Assembly (NCBI RefSeq): GCF_002002735.1 | Contig: NZ_MUNY01000049.1 | Location: 1-64,000 of the forward strand | Direction of reading: 5' to 3' | From: Algoriphagus sp. A40 | GTDB taxonomy: Bacteria; Bacteroidota; Bacteroidia; Cytophagales; Cyclobacteriaceae | Length of the DNA: 64,000 nt | Part shown: positions 17,952 to 27,072 of the stretch, piece after piece | Layout of the letters: every line of letters starts with the position of its first letter | How positions within the stretch are numbered: the first letter of the stretch is position 1 | Program-made: the position numbers and the translations under genes | The notes under the pieces: model-generated | What the model was told of the DNA's origin: nothing | What the model saw: only the letters and a program-made list of their open reading frames with translations | Database searches by the model: none

Positions 17952-18052
17952 ACACATCAGCATTGATACTTTCGCTCGTGACCCAAGGACTGATTTTGGG
18001 TGTTACGCTTTATTGTTTCTATCTGGTTTTGAAAAAACCAAAAACAGATTAA
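17948..18052 (+). CDS. MetS-family small subunit of NSS transporter (34 aa)
   Basis: The ATG overlaps the stop of the transporter gene (ATGA), which implies coupled translation. The product is one hydrophobic helix (ALILSLVTQGLILGVTLYCF) with a short basic tail KKPKTD. This size, topology and position match the MetS mini-subunit that accompanies MetP-type NSS transporters in actinobacteria and others. In that system the small protein is needed for transport. A terminator follows at once. Confidence 0.75.
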   Translation: MNTSALILSLVTQGLILGVTLYCFYLVLKKPKTD

Positions 18053-18068
18053 TCCCAAACAGTAATGA

Positions 18069-18099
18069 AACCTGCATCGATACCCGATGCAGGTTTTTT
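18069..18099 (+). terminator. Rho-independent terminator after the transporter pair
   Basis: AACCTGCATCG and CGATGCAGGTT form an 11-bp perfect stem with a 4-base loop, followed by TTTTTC. Confidence 0.88.
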
Positions 18100-18173
18100 C
18101 ATTTTTGTCCCAAAGAAAAAAGGAACAAATCCTCAGATTTTGGTATTATAGGTATTCAAAACCCCATTTTTCC

Positions 18174-18407
18174 ATGAGCACCTCACCGAACAAAGAATAC
18201 GATAACGGGGAAGTTGTCATCACCTGGCAACCTGAAAAATGCACCCATTCCGGCAATTGTGTAAGGGGGCTTCCCCGAGTCTTCAATCCCAGAAAAAAAC
18301 CCTGGATTGAAATAGGGAACGCCAGTTCTGAGGAACTGGTAAACCAAGTCAAAAAATGCCCCTCAGGAGCGTTGGGCTATTATTTTAAAAATAAAGAAGA
18401 TACCTGA
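18174..18407 (+). CDS. YjdI-like (4Fe-4S) mono-cluster protein
   Basis: I chose ATG 18174 (MSTSPNKEYDNGEV, 77 residues); a longer frame reaches back through the terminator and is unlikely. The protein has the divergent ferredoxin motif CTHSGNC (Cys 23 and 29) with VRGLP after it, and CPSGAL (Cys 62), as in the Fer4_19 family typified by E. coli YjdI. It probably carries one iron-sulfur cluster and passes electrons. It lies 19 bp before a quinone-reductase-like gene and a potassium/proton antiporter, and may form a redox-sensing unit with them. Confidence 0.85.
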   Translation: MSTSPNKEYDNGEVVITWQPEKCTHSGNCVRGLPRVFNPRKKPWIEIGNASSEELVNQVKKCPSGALGYYFKNKEDT

Positions 18408-18426
18408 GGAGGAGACAAAAATCGGT

Positions 18427-18993
18427 ATGCGTAAAATTCTGGTTCTTTTTGCCCACCCCAAATACGAACATTCTGATGCAAATCAGGCTTTGATCCATGC
18501 TATCCAGGATTTGGAAAATGTCCAGATTCGGGATCTTTATGAACTTTATCCTGACTTTAACATCAATATTCAGGCAGAGCAGGAGGCACTTTTTGAGTAC
18601 GAAGTAATCATTTGGCAGCATCCCTTTTATTGGTATTCCTGTCCGCCTTTGTTGAAGCAATGGATTGATTTGGTTTTGGAGTATGGTTGGGCGTATGGAA
18701 CTGGTGGAATTTTCCTGAAGAACAAATACATATTCAATGCTTTCACTTCAGGTGGATCCAGAGGCATTTACTCGGAGCAGGGGAAAAACAGGTTCACTAT
18801 TGAAGAATTTCTCCGGCCATTTGAGCAAACTGCCTACCTCTGCAACATGCGCTATTTGCCTCCTTTCCATTTGGGAGGAACACATCGGATCACCGAAACA
18901 GAGCTTTCTGAGAAAGCCGAGGAATACAAAAATCTGGTTTTGAGCCTTAGGGATTCAGATCAAATCACCTTGCCTTACATCCAAAAAGCCTAA
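18427..18993 (+). CDS. NAD(P)H-dependent flavin oxidoreductase, KefF/KefG-like
   Basis: 188 residues of the flavodoxin-2 fold: MRKILVLFAHPKYEHSDANQ for flavin phosphate binding, then IIWQHPFYWYSCPPLLKQW and YGWAYGTGG, the quinone-reductase signature. In E. coli, KefF and KefG are cytoplasmic subunits needed for full activity of the KefC and KefB potassium efflux systems. Its stop lies 3 bp before the antiporter gene, which strongly supports that role here. Confidence 0.9.
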   Translation: MRKILVLFAHPKYEHSDANQALIHAIQDLENVQIRDLYELYPDFNINIQAEQEALFEYEVIIWQHPFYWYSCPPLLKQWIDLVLEYGWAYGTGGIFLKNKYIFNAFTSGGSRGIYSEQGKNRFTIEEFLRPFEQTAYLCNMRYLPPFHLGGTHRITETELSEKAEEYKNLVLSLRDSDQITLPYIQKA

Positions 18994-18996
18994 ACC

Positions 18997-20868
18997 ATGG
19001 ATGGATTTCTTTTTAATGCGATAATATACATCCTGGCAGCGATCGTCTGTGTCCCCATTGCAAAGCGACTGGGAATGGGTGCAGTTCTTGGATATTTGAT
19101 TGCAGGAATTCTTGTAGGACCCTACGGATTTGAATTTATCCAGGATGAAACCCAAGGTCAGGATATCATGCACAGCACCGAGTTTGGCGTTGTGATGATG
19201 TTGTTTTTGATCGGTTTGGAGCTCGAACCGAAAAACCTGTGGAAAATGCGGGACTTGATCCTGAAAGTCGGATTGTCACAGGTTTTGGTTACTTCAGGAT
19301 TGATTTTTGGATTGGGAATCGTCATCGGAGTGGATTGGAGAATCAGCCTAACGGCTGGCCTATCGATGGCTCTTTCCTCCACGGCCATTGTCCTCCAATC
19401 TCTCAAGGAGAAAAACCAAATGAACAGTCCGTCAGGCAAGATGTCCTTTGGGGTATTACTTCTGCAGGACATTGCAGTCATTCCGATATTGGCAATTTTG
19501 CCACTTTTGGCCGTAGCAGGGACAGTTACTTCTGAGGCTGGACATGGAGGTTTTTTGGAAAATCAGCCGGGTTGGATCCAGACTTTGATGATTTTTGGAG
19601 CAATAGGTTTGGTCGTTTTGCTCGGGAGATTCGGCTTTGGACCGCTGTTAAACTGGGTTTCCAAAACCAAACTCCGAGAACTGTTTACCGCTTCAGCACT
19701 TCTTATCGTAGTAGGAATCGCATATTTGATGGAAATGGTGGGCCTAAGCCCAGCCTTAGGGACTTTCCTTGCTGGAGTTATTTTAGCCAATTCCCCCTAT
19801 AAACATGCCTTGGAATCTGACCTTGACCCATTCAAAGGATTACTTCTGGGCTTGTTTTTCATGGCAGTTGGTGCCACGATCAATTTCAATCTGATTTTTT
19901 CTGACGCAGTTAGCATCCTGTCGCTGACCCTTGGAATCATCCTGATCAAAGCGTTGGTTCTTGGAGTGATTGGGAAAATCAAAAAACTAAATCTAGGAGA
20001 AAACCTGAGCTTTTCTTTCGGTCTTGCCCAAGTCTCTGAATTTTCTTTTGTAACCTATGCTTTTGCCCTTCAGTTGGGAATTTTGGCAACGACTACCTCA
20101 GACCTTTTGATGGCGGTCACGGCTTTGAGTATGACCTTCACTCCCGTTTTCAGCTTGGTCCTGGATAAGTTGGTTGTCCCGATTCTGGAGAAAAAAAGCA
20201 CCAAGCCAAAGCGGGAATCAGATGAAATCTCGGAAAAAAACAAAGTTATCCTCGTCGGATTCTCCCACTTCGGGTCAACTTTGGGCAGGTTTTTAAGAGC
20301 AAATGGCATAGAGGCCACAGTTTTGGATTACAATCCGGACCAGGTTGATTTACTGCGAAAAATGGGCTTCAAGGTGTACTTTGGAGATGCGACCAGACTC
20401 GACTTATTACATTCCGCCGGAGCTGAAGAAGCAAAAATTCTGATTTCCGCCATTAATTCCACAGAAACTAACAAAAAGCTCGTCGAACTATGCCAGGAGC
20501 ATTTTCCCAAATTGGAGATAATGATCCGGGCAAAAAATCGATACGAGGCTTTTGAATTGATGGAAATGGGTGTGGAAAATATTTATCGGGAACACCTGGA
20601 CACCTCGATCCGAATGGGGCAGGAAGCTCTTCAAAAACTGGGATTCCGTGCCCATACAGTTCTTCGGCTTGCTGCCCAGTTTAGGAAATACGATGAGGAT
20701 TCACTCAAAATTCTGGTCAAATACCGCAGCAATCAGGCGGAGTATATTTCCAAAATCAGAAAACAGATCGAAATCCAGGAGACTCTCCTTTCAGGTGAAC
20801 TCTCCAGAAAATTCTCCATGAATGACCATGTTTGGGACAGCGACCAACTCAAAGATCAGAATGATTGA
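18997..20868 (+). CDS. KefB/KefC-type potassium:proton antiporter (CPA2)
   Basis: 623 residues. The first 385 or so contain about 12-13 membrane segments of the Na+/H+ exchanger fold (GAVLGYLIAGILVGPYG, SSTAIVLQ, LLLQDIAVIPILAILPL, GTFLAGVILANSPYK). A TrkA-N Rossmann domain follows from about 410 (KVILVGFSHFGSTLGRFL, then VLDYNPDQ and FGDATRLDLLHSAGA). Such proteins release potassium in exchange for protons during electrophile stress and are held closed by glutathione in E. coli. The tail after 560 is charged. It is the third gene of the ferredoxin/KefF-like/KefC-like unit. Confidence 0.93.
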   Translation: MDGFLFNAIIYILAAIVCVPIAKRLGMGAVLGYLIAGILVGPYGFEFIQDETQGQDIMHSTEFGVVMMLFLIGLELEPKNLWKMRDLILKVGLSQVLVTSGLIFGLGIVIGVDWRISLTAGLSMALSSTAIVLQSLKEKNQMNSPSGKMSFGVLLLQDIAVIPILAILPLLAVAGTVTSEAGHGGFLENQPGWIQTLMIFGAIGLVVLLGRFGFGPLLNWVSKTKLRELFTASALLIVVGIAYLMEMVGLSPALGTFLAGVILANSPYKHALESDLDPFKGLLLGLFFMAVGATINFNLIFSDAVSILSLTLGIILIKALVLGVIGKIKKLNLGENLSFSFGLAQVSEFSFVTYAFALQLGILATTTSDLLMAVTALSMTFTPVFSLVLDKLVVPILEKKSTKPKRESDEISEKNKVILVGFSHFGSTLGRFLRANGIEATVLDYNPDQVDLLRKMGFKVYFGDATRLDLLHSAGAEEAKILISAINSTETNKKLVELCQEHFPKLEIMIRAKNRYEAFELMEMGVENIYREHLDTSIRMGQEALQKLGFRAHTVLRLAAQFRKYDEDSLKILVKYRSNQAEYISKIRKQIEIQETLLSGELSRKFSMNDHVWDSDQLKDQND

Positions 20869-20917
20869 TTTTTAATGTTTCTATTTTTTTCAAAATTTTT
20901 CAATCAATATTAGGAAT

Positions 20918-20934
20918 ATTAAACACTGTTTAAT
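20918..20934. promoter_or_regulatory. Operator O1 for the efflux TetR regulator
   Basis: ATTAAACA-C-TGTTTAAT is a perfect 8+1+8 palindrome, 26 bp upstream of the tetR-type ATG. A near-identical copy lies after the gene at 21595. The size and symmetry fit a TetR-family site. Confidence 0.7.
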
Positions 20935-20960
20935 TATTTTTAACCGTTCATTACAATACA

Positions 20961-21578
20961 ATGGGGATCGCAGATCGAAAAGAAAGAGACAAGGAGGAAT
21001 TAAGAGAACGGATTTTGGTAGCTGCCAAATCTCTCTTTCTTCAGAAAGGAGTTGAAAAGACTTCGATACGAAATATTGCAGATCAGATCGAATATAGTCC
21101 TGGAATCATTTACCATTATTTCAGGGATAAAAACGAGATTTTTCATGCCTTACATCAGGGAGGCTTTATTCAGTTGATGGAAAAAATGCAGGTTTTGGGC
21201 GTGGTACGAAACCCAATGGAGCGGCTCAAAGCCATGGGAAGTATCTATATAACGTTTGCCTTGGAAAACCCTGATATGTATGATCTTATGTTTATCAAGG
21301 AAGCTCCGATCGATCATGTTTCAAGTTCCGAACATGACAACTGGAAAGAAGGCGGAGGCACGTTTAATTACCTCAGGACAACCATCGACGATTGCATCAA
21401 AGCTGGCCATTTCTTAGGGCATGATGCCGAAGCACTATCCTATATGATTTGGTCCACAGTTCATGGTATGGTTTCATTGAATATCAGAAAGCGCTGTGAG
21501 GTTGTCCTTCCCCACCGTCAAGAAACGATCGTTGTGGATGGTTTGGAGGAATTTTATAAGATCCTGGATAAGCTTTAA
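20961..21578 (+). CDS. TetR/AcrR-family repressor of the efflux operon
   Basis: 205 residues. The N-terminal helix-turn-helix (about 10-60) reads RERILVAAKSLFLQKGVEKT and IRNIADQIEYSPGIIYHYF, typical of TetR. The C-terminal part is the ligand-binding and dimer domain. It heads the outer membrane/adaptor/RND gene set. Matching palindromes in front of this gene and in front of the tolC-like gene suggest that it represses itself and the pump until a ligand binds. Confidence 0.93.
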   Translation: MGIADRKERDKEELRERILVAAKSLFLQKGVEKTSIRNIADQIEYSPGIIYHYFRDKNEIFHALHQGGFIQLMEKMQVLGVVRNPMERLKAMGSIYITFALENPDMYDLMFIKEAPIDHVSSSEHDNWKEGGGTFNYLRTTIDDCIKAGHFLGHDAEALSYMIWSTVHGMVSLNIRKRCEVVLPHRQETIVVDGLEEFYKILDKL

Positions 21579-21594
21579 AAAAATTTATCCATTC

Positions 21595-21611
21595 ATTAAA
21601 CAGTGTTTATT
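21595..21611. promoter_or_regulatory. Operator O2 in front of the efflux genes
   Basis: ATTAAACA-G-TGTTTATT has 7 of 8 arm positions paired and matches O1 at 15 of 17 bases. It lies 21 bp before the ATG of the tolC-like gene. Confidence 0.68.
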
Positions 21612-21632
21612 AAATTAACATCAAATAATAAA

Positions 21633-22985
21633 ATGAAAAAGGTGTTCCTTCTTTTTTTGGGTTATCTGTTTTTCAATCCTTTTTCTGCTGCAACTGCACA
21701 GACCGTTCTGGATCAATACATCTTGGAAGGACTCGAAAACAACTTGGTTTTAAAAGAAAAAAACATCGAGCTGGAGCGGAGCTTGTTGGCTTTGAAAGAT
21801 GCCAAAAGTTTCTTTCTCCCGGTTTTGGATTTTGGGGCGAGCTACACGCTGGCAAGCGGTGGACGTACGATCGGTTTTCCGGTTGGCGATCTGCTAAATC
21901 CCGTTTATTCGACCCTAAATCAATTGACCGGAACCAATTCTTTCCCTCAATTGGAAAATGTCTCCGAACAACTCTTGCCGGACAATTTCTACGATGCGAG
22001 ATTCCGAGCCTCCATGCCTTTGGTCAATACTGACCTGATTTACCAGAAGCAGATTCGGGAAAAGCAGGTTTTACTTTCCGAATACGAGCTGAAAATCTAC
22101 CGGGCTAACCTCATTCAGGACATCAAATTGGCTTATTTCAATTTTTGTACTGCCTACACCGCCATCGAGGTGATCCAAAGCAGCAAAGGACTTGTGGAGC
22201 AAAACCTCCGGGACAATCAATCTCTAATGGCCAATGGAAAAGGGCTTCCATCTTCTGTTTTAAGGGCAGAAAGTGAGGTAGAAAACATCAATGCATTATT
22301 GATTGAAGCTGAAAGCAGAAAGAGAAATGCAGCCCATTATGTCAATTTTCTGCTAAACAGACCGATCGATACAGAAGTGATTTTTGAAGAACAACAGGCA
22401 AACCTTGCAGAACTTGCCGAATTAATGGGCGAGGATGACCTGACAGGAAGACCCGAACTCCTCCAAATCCAAACCGCAGAAAGCATTCAGGAAACCGCAA
22501 TCAAAGCGGGTAAAAATTATTGGGTTCCCAAAGTCAATACCTACGCGGATTTGGGCTCTCAGAGCTTTGATTGGGCATTTGACCAGGATTCGAGGTATGC
22601 GCTTTGGGGATTAAACCTCAGTGTTCCGGTTTTTCAGGGAGGCAGAAACCGCAACCAGATTTACAGAAGTGAACTCGGATTGAAATCAGTCCAGAATCAA
22701 AAAGACCTCCTCAGCGATAAACTTGTCCTGGAGCTCCAGCTTACCAAAAATGAGGTTAGAACCAATCAGACTGCCCTTCGCTCTGCTGAGAAAAAGTACG
22801 AATCCTCAGCTGCCTACTTCCGATTGGTGGATCGGGGATTTCGCGAAGGAGCCAATTCTTTGATCGAATTCCTCGATGCCAGAAACCAACTTACCCAGGC
22901 TTCGCTCCAAAAAACAATCAATTCTTACAACCTACTCAAGTCGATGGCACAGCTTGAGCGCCAACTTACTACCCAAACCTATTAA
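21633..22985 (+). CDS. TolC-family outer membrane efflux protein
   Basis: I chose ATG 21633 (MKKVFLLFLGYLFFNPFSAA signal peptide) over an upstream in-frame ATT/GTG region that overlaps operator O2. The 450-residue protein shows the two-fold repeated coiled-coil architecture of OEP proteins, with amphipathic helices such as SLLALKDAKSFFLPVLDFGA and the second-half RNQIYRSELGLKSVQNQKDL, and ends LIEFLDARNQLTQASLQ. It should form the outer membrane channel of the tripartite pump encoded with it. Confidence 0.92.
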   Translation: MKKVFLLFLGYLFFNPFSAATAQTVLDQYILEGLENNLVLKEKNIELERSLLALKDAKSFFLPVLDFGASYTLASGGRTIGFPVGDLLNPVYSTLNQLTGTNSFPQLENVSEQLLPDNFYDARFRASMPLVNTDLIYQKQIREKQVLLSEYELKIYRANLIQDIKLAYFNFCTAYTAIEVIQSSKGLVEQNLRDNQSLMANGKGLPSSVLRAESEVENINALLIEAESRKRNAAHYVNFLLNRPIDTEVIFEEQQANLAELAELMGEDDLTGRPELLQIQTAESIQETAIKAGKNYWVPKVNTYADLGSQSFDWAFDQDSRYALWGLNLSVPVFQGGRNRNQIYRSELGLKSVQNQKDLLSDKLVLELQLTKNEVRTNQTALRSAEKKYESSAAYFRLVDRGFREGANSLIEFLDARNQLTQASLQKTINSYNLLKSMAQLERQLTTQTY

Positions 22986-22988
22986 GTC

Positions 22989-24032
22989 ATGAGATATCTT
23001 TCCATTTCATTCCTTGCTTTGCTTGCTGCACTACTTTTTGCCTGCGGCAAATCTGAAAGCACTCCAAAGCCAATCACCAAAGACGATAAAATTCCGGTGA
23101 AAGTAATCGACCTGAATCCGGGGAGTTTCGCTTCCTCCATTTCAGCAAGTGGAAATTTTTCTACGAATGACGAAACTCTCCTATCCTTTAAAGTCGGTGG
23201 AATCGTTTCCAAAATTCTTGTCCAAGAAGGTGACCTTGTAAAAAAAGGACAAATCCTGGCTACGCTCGATCTAACCGAAGTTCAGGCTGGACTAAACCAG
23301 TCAAAACTAGCTTACGAAAAAGCACTTCGAGACCATGAACGGGCGGGCAGATTGTACCGCGATAGCGTTGCTACCTTGGAGCAGTTCGAAAACAGTAAAA
23401 CTGCACTTGATATTGCCGGGCAACAGCTGAAGACAGCAGAGTTTAACCTCTCCTACTCCCAGATCAGGTCCACTCAAAACGGTTTTGTCCTTCGCAAATT
23501 TTTAAATGCCGGACAGCAGGTAGCTTCCGGATCCCCTGTCTTGCAAATCAACGGGGCAAACCAGGGGAATTGGGTACTGAAAGTTTCCGTCAATGATCAA
23601 AACTGGAGTCAAATTTCTATTGGTGATCAGGCTTTGATTTTTTCCTCAAACTCGGACAGCATCCCGGGCAAAGTGGTTCGCAAAAGCCAAGCCGCTGACC
23701 CTGGGACCGGGGCTTATTGGGTAGAGCTGTCTCCAGAAAAATCCGAAATTCTCAATCTAGCCTCTGGCATGTTCGGAAAAGTGCTGATTCAAACTTCCCA
23801 ACAAACCCAAGGTTGGCAAATTCCCTACGAGGCCATTTTGGACGCTTCAGGCAAATCCGGATATGTTTTTGTGACGTCAGATGGAGAAAAAGCCCAAAAG
23901 GTGGAAGTAATATTGGGTCAGATCTCCGAAAACTCTATTCAGGTTCTTTCCGGATTGGAAAATCACACCAAACTGATTGTGTCTGGAAGTGCTTACCTCA
24001 CAGATGGTTCCACTATTCAAATTATGAACTAA
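22989..24032 (+). CDS. RND efflux periplasmic adaptor (membrane fusion) lipoprotein
   Basis: 347 residues with a lipoprotein signal (lipobox LFAC, Cys near 19). The biotinyl-lipoyl hairpin is visible (KVGGIVSKILVQEGDLVKKG, then ILATLD, and later TQNGFVLRKFLNAGQQVASG), with a helical hairpin between (LNQSKLAYEKALRDHERAG). The beta-barrel and membrane-proximal parts follow. It bridges the inner membrane pump and TolC-like channel. It lies 3 bp after the channel gene and its stop overlaps the pump start (TAATG). Confidence 0.92.
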   Translation: MRYLSISFLALLAALLFACGKSESTPKPITKDDKIPVKVIDLNPGSFASSISASGNFSTNDETLLSFKVGGIVSKILVQEGDLVKKGQILATLDLTEVQAGLNQSKLAYEKALRDHERAGRLYRDSVATLEQFENSKTALDIAGQQLKTAEFNLSYSQIRSTQNGFVLRKFLNAGQQVASGSPVLQINGANQGNWVLKVSVNDQNWSQISIGDQALIFSSNSDSIPGKVVRKSQAADPGTGAYWVELSPEKSEILNLASGMFGKVLIQTSQQTQGWQIPYEAILDASGKSGYVFVTSDGEKAQKVEVILGQISENSIQVLSGLENHTKLIVSGSAYLTDGSTIQIMN

Positions 24033-27000
24033 TGAGGATTTCGGATTTTGCAGTAAAAAATTACCAGTTCACCCTGGTGATTTTTATAATGACAGTTGCC
24101 GTGGGTCTGACGACTTTTTTCACCATGCCACGAAGCGAAGATCCGGTGATTGAAGCACCTCAGTTCCCCGTGATTGTAATTTATCCCGGGGCTAGTCCTG
24201 AGGATATGGAAGAGCTAGTCGTGGATCCACTGGAGGAAGTAATCTATGGATTGGAAAATATCAAGCGAATCAAAACCGAAATTAAGGACGGCGTTGCTGT
24301 GCTGTTTGTAGAATACAATTACAATGAAGATGTCGATGAAAAATACCAGGAGCTGGTCAGGGAGGTAAATACCCTACGTCCTGACTTGCCAAAGGATATT
24401 TTTTCCATCAGAATCAACAAAGTAAGGCCTTCCGATGTCAATATCCTCCAAATCGCCCTAATCAGCGAAAATGCATCCCGAGACAACTTGAAAAAGTTTG
24501 GGGAAAGGCTTCAGGATGAATTGGAGAAAATCACCGAACTGAAAAAAATAGAACTGTTTGGCCTGCCCGAGCAAATCGTACGGGTAGACCTCAAGCTGGA
24601 TCAAATTGCAGAGATGAATATTCCTCTCAAAGCCATCATAGGAAGCATTCAAAGCGAATTGAGTAATATCCCCGGCGGTCAAGTCGAAGCTGGAAGCAAA
24701 ACATTCAATGTAAAAACCAGTGGGAATTATACCTCTGCTGAGGAAATCGGAGAGACTATAGTCTATTCAGTACAGGGAAAAACCATCCAACTCAAGGATG
24801 TTGCTGAGGTACGTTATGATTTTGAAGAGACCAAACACATTACCCGACTCAATGGTTACCGATCCATTTTTGTCACAGCTGCCCTAAAGGAAGGAAACAA
24901 CATCACCAATGTCCAGGAAAAATACCTCACAGCCATAGAAAAAGTAAGAACAGAATTGCCTCAAAACATCGATCTGGTAACTGCCTTTAACCAGGCTGAC
25001 TATGTCAACCGGCGACTCAGTGGACTTGGCTTTGATTTTTTGATTGCGATAGCACTGGTTTTTATCACCCTGCTTCCTTTGGGAAACCGTGCGTCACTAA
25101 TCGTAATGGTTTCGATACCCCTTTCTTTGGCTATCGGCTTAGTACTGTTGAATGCTTTGGGTTATGGACTTAACCAGCTGAGTATTGTCGGATTGGTGGT
25201 CGCCTTGGGACTCCTGGTAGATGACAGCATTGTGGTAGTCGAAAACATCGAACGCTGGATTCGGGATGGATTTTCCAAAAAAGAAGCCGCACTCAAGGCC
25301 ACCAAGCAGATTTCTCTGTCAGTTGTTGGCTGTACCGTGACTCTGATTATTGCTTTTCTGCCTTTGGTATTCCTTCCCGAGGGATCAGGAGATTTTGTCC
25401 GGAGCCTACCCATGGCAGTTATCATGAGTGTGCTGGCATCGATGTTGGTTTCACTGACTATTATTCCCTTCCTATCTACCTGGTTTCTCAAGGACAAAGG
25501 AGTGGGTCATTCGAACAAAATTTATGACCTTTTCCAGAGGGGAATTCAGCTCAGCTATGCACCCCTGTTGGAGCGTGCGCTCAAAAAGCCAGTCCAAACC
25601 CTGCTGATTGCGGGATTTATTTTCATTGCATCGCTTGGCCTGTTTCCGGTGATAGGTTTCAGCCTTTTCCCTCCTTCAGAAAAACCCCAGTTCTTGGTCA
25701 ACATCACCACTCCCCTTCAGTCCAATCTCAACACCACCAATGAGGTCGCCAAGCAAGTCGAAGCCGAGCTTAGCCTGATACCCGAACTGAATAATTTCGC
25801 AACGAATGTGGGAAAAGGAAATCCACGGATCTACTACAATGAAATCCCCGAAAATGAGCGGTCAGATTATGCACAGATTTTCGTTCAATTGGACCCCAAG
25901 ACCTCACCTCCCCGCAAAATGGAGCTGATAGCCAACCTGAAGGCTAAATTTTCTGATTTTGCAGGAGCAAAAGTGGAAGTGAAAAACTTTGAGCAGGGCC
26001 CGCCAGTGACTGCCCCGGTCGAGGTCAGGCTTTCCGGTGACAATCTCGATACCCTTAGAAATTTGGCAGCAAAGATTGAGCTGTTGATTAAGGAAACTCC
26101 AGGAACTATTTATGTCAATAACCCTGTAGCCAACCTGAAATCCGACATCCGGGTAGCTATCCAAAAAGACAAGGCCCGGCAGCTGGGCGTCAACATTGCG
26201 GAGGTTGATCAAACCGTAAGACTGGCACTTGCCGGATTGAATCTGGGGACTTTTACGGATTATCGGGGCTTGGAGCGGGATATCCTTCTCACCTCGCCAA
26301 AAGGTGAAAAAGCAACTTTGGCGAATTTTGATGGGCTTTATGTAAATAACCAACAGGGAGCCGGAATTCCCCTCTCGCAGATTGCAAGCCTGGAATTGGA
26401 AAGCAGTACCCTTACCATTGATCACTTCAATAAAATAAGATCGGTTTCGATTTCTGCTTTTGTGGATCAAAACTTCCTCACAGACAGAGTGATCGCTGAG
26501 GTGATGCAAAAAATGGATCAAGTAAACCTTCCCGATGGTTATTCGTACAAAATGGCCGGGGAATTTGAAACACGTCAGGAATCTTTTGCAGGTTTTAATA
26601 CCGTGCTAATAGTTACTGTTTTTCTTTTCATTGCGGTACTAATTTTGCTGTTCAAGACTTTCAAAAGTACCATCATTGTTCTTTCGGTCATTCCACTAGG
26701 TATGGTAGGCGCTTTGATAGCACTTTGGTTGACTGGAAATTCATTGTCTTTTGTAGCAATTATTGGTTTGATCGCGTTAGCGGGAATAGAAGTAAAAACC
26801 TCCATCCTGCTGGTAGATTTTACCAACCAACTGCGACAGGAAGGCAAGCCCCTGGATTCCGCCATTCGGGAAGCAGGAGAAATTCGATTTCTGCCAATCG
26901 TTTTGACAACAATTACTGCCATTGGAGGTTTGATTCCAATTGCATTAAGTACCAATCCGCTGATTTCCCCTCTTGCAATTGTTTTGGTTGGAGGATTGAT

Positions 27001-27067
27001 CAGTTCCACTTTGCTTTCAAGAATTGTCACTCCGGTGATGTATAAGTTATTGCCACCAAAAATTTAA
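24032..27067 (+). CDS. RND-family efflux transporter permease
   Basis: 1011 residues from ATG 24032, which overlaps the adaptor stop; an open frame extends 315 bp upstream inside the adaptor gene but is a shadow. Features of AcrB-like pumps: first transmembrane helix near 12-32, PQFPVIVIYPGASPEDMEEL, then transmembrane blocks with VVALGLLVDDSIVVVENIER (proton-relay Asp pair near 400) and a duplicated C-terminal half (IIGLIALAGIEVKTSILLVD). The form resembles the MdtC/NolG branch. It should export drugs or lipophilic compounds using the proton gradient. A small gene follows 5 bp later. Confidence 0.94.
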   Translation: MRISDFAVKNYQFTLVIFIMTVAVGLTTFFTMPRSEDPVIEAPQFPVIVIYPGASPEDMEELVVDPLEEVIYGLENIKRIKTEIKDGVAVLFVEYNYNEDVDEKYQELVREVNTLRPDLPKDIFSIRINKVRPSDVNILQIALISENASRDNLKKFGERLQDELEKITELKKIELFGLPEQIVRVDLKLDQIAEMNIPLKAIIGSIQSELSNIPGGQVEAGSKTFNVKTSGNYTSAEEIGETIVYSVQGKTIQLKDVAEVRYDFEETKHITRLNGYRSIFVTAALKEGNNITNVQEKYLTAIEKVRTELPQNIDLVTAFNQADYVNRRLSGLGFDFLIAIALVFITLLPLGNRASLIVMVSIPLSLAIGLVLLNALGYGLNQLSIVGLVVALGLLVDDSIVVVENIERWIRDGFSKKEAALKATKQISLSVVGCTVTLIIAFLPLVFLPEGSGDFVRSLPMAVIMSVLASMLVSLTIIPFLSTWFLKDKGVGHSNKIYDLFQRGIQLSYAPLLERALKKPVQTLLIAGFIFIASLGLFPVIGFSLFPPSEKPQFLVNITTPLQSNLNTTNEVAKQVEAELSLIPELNNFATNVGKGNPRIYYNEIPENERSDYAQIFVQLDPKTSPPRKMELIANLKAKFSDFAGAKVEVKNFEQGPPVTAPVEVRLSGDNLDTLRNLAAKIELLIKETPGTIYVNNPVANLKSDIRVAIQKDKARQLGVNIAEVDQTVRLALAGLNLGTFTDYRGLERDILLTSPKGEKATLANFDGLYVNNQQGAGIPLSQIASLELESSTLTIDHFNKIRSVSISAFVDQNFLTDRVIAEVMQKMDQVNLPDGYSYKMAGEFETRQESFAGFNTVLIVTVFLFIAVLILLFKTFKSTIIVLSVIPLGMVGALIALWLTGNSLSFVAIIGLIALAGIEVKTSILLVDFTNQLRQEGKPLDSAIREAGEIRFLPIVLTTITAIGGLIPIALSTNPLISPLAIVLVGGLISSTLLSRIVTPVMYKLLPPKI

Positions 27068-27072
27068 AACCT

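Noticed and set aside
23717..24031. A 105-codon upstream extension of the RND pump frame.
   Set aside because: It lies inside the adaptor gene in another frame; the pump's conserved first helix starts at the ATG 24032 that overlaps the adaptor stop.
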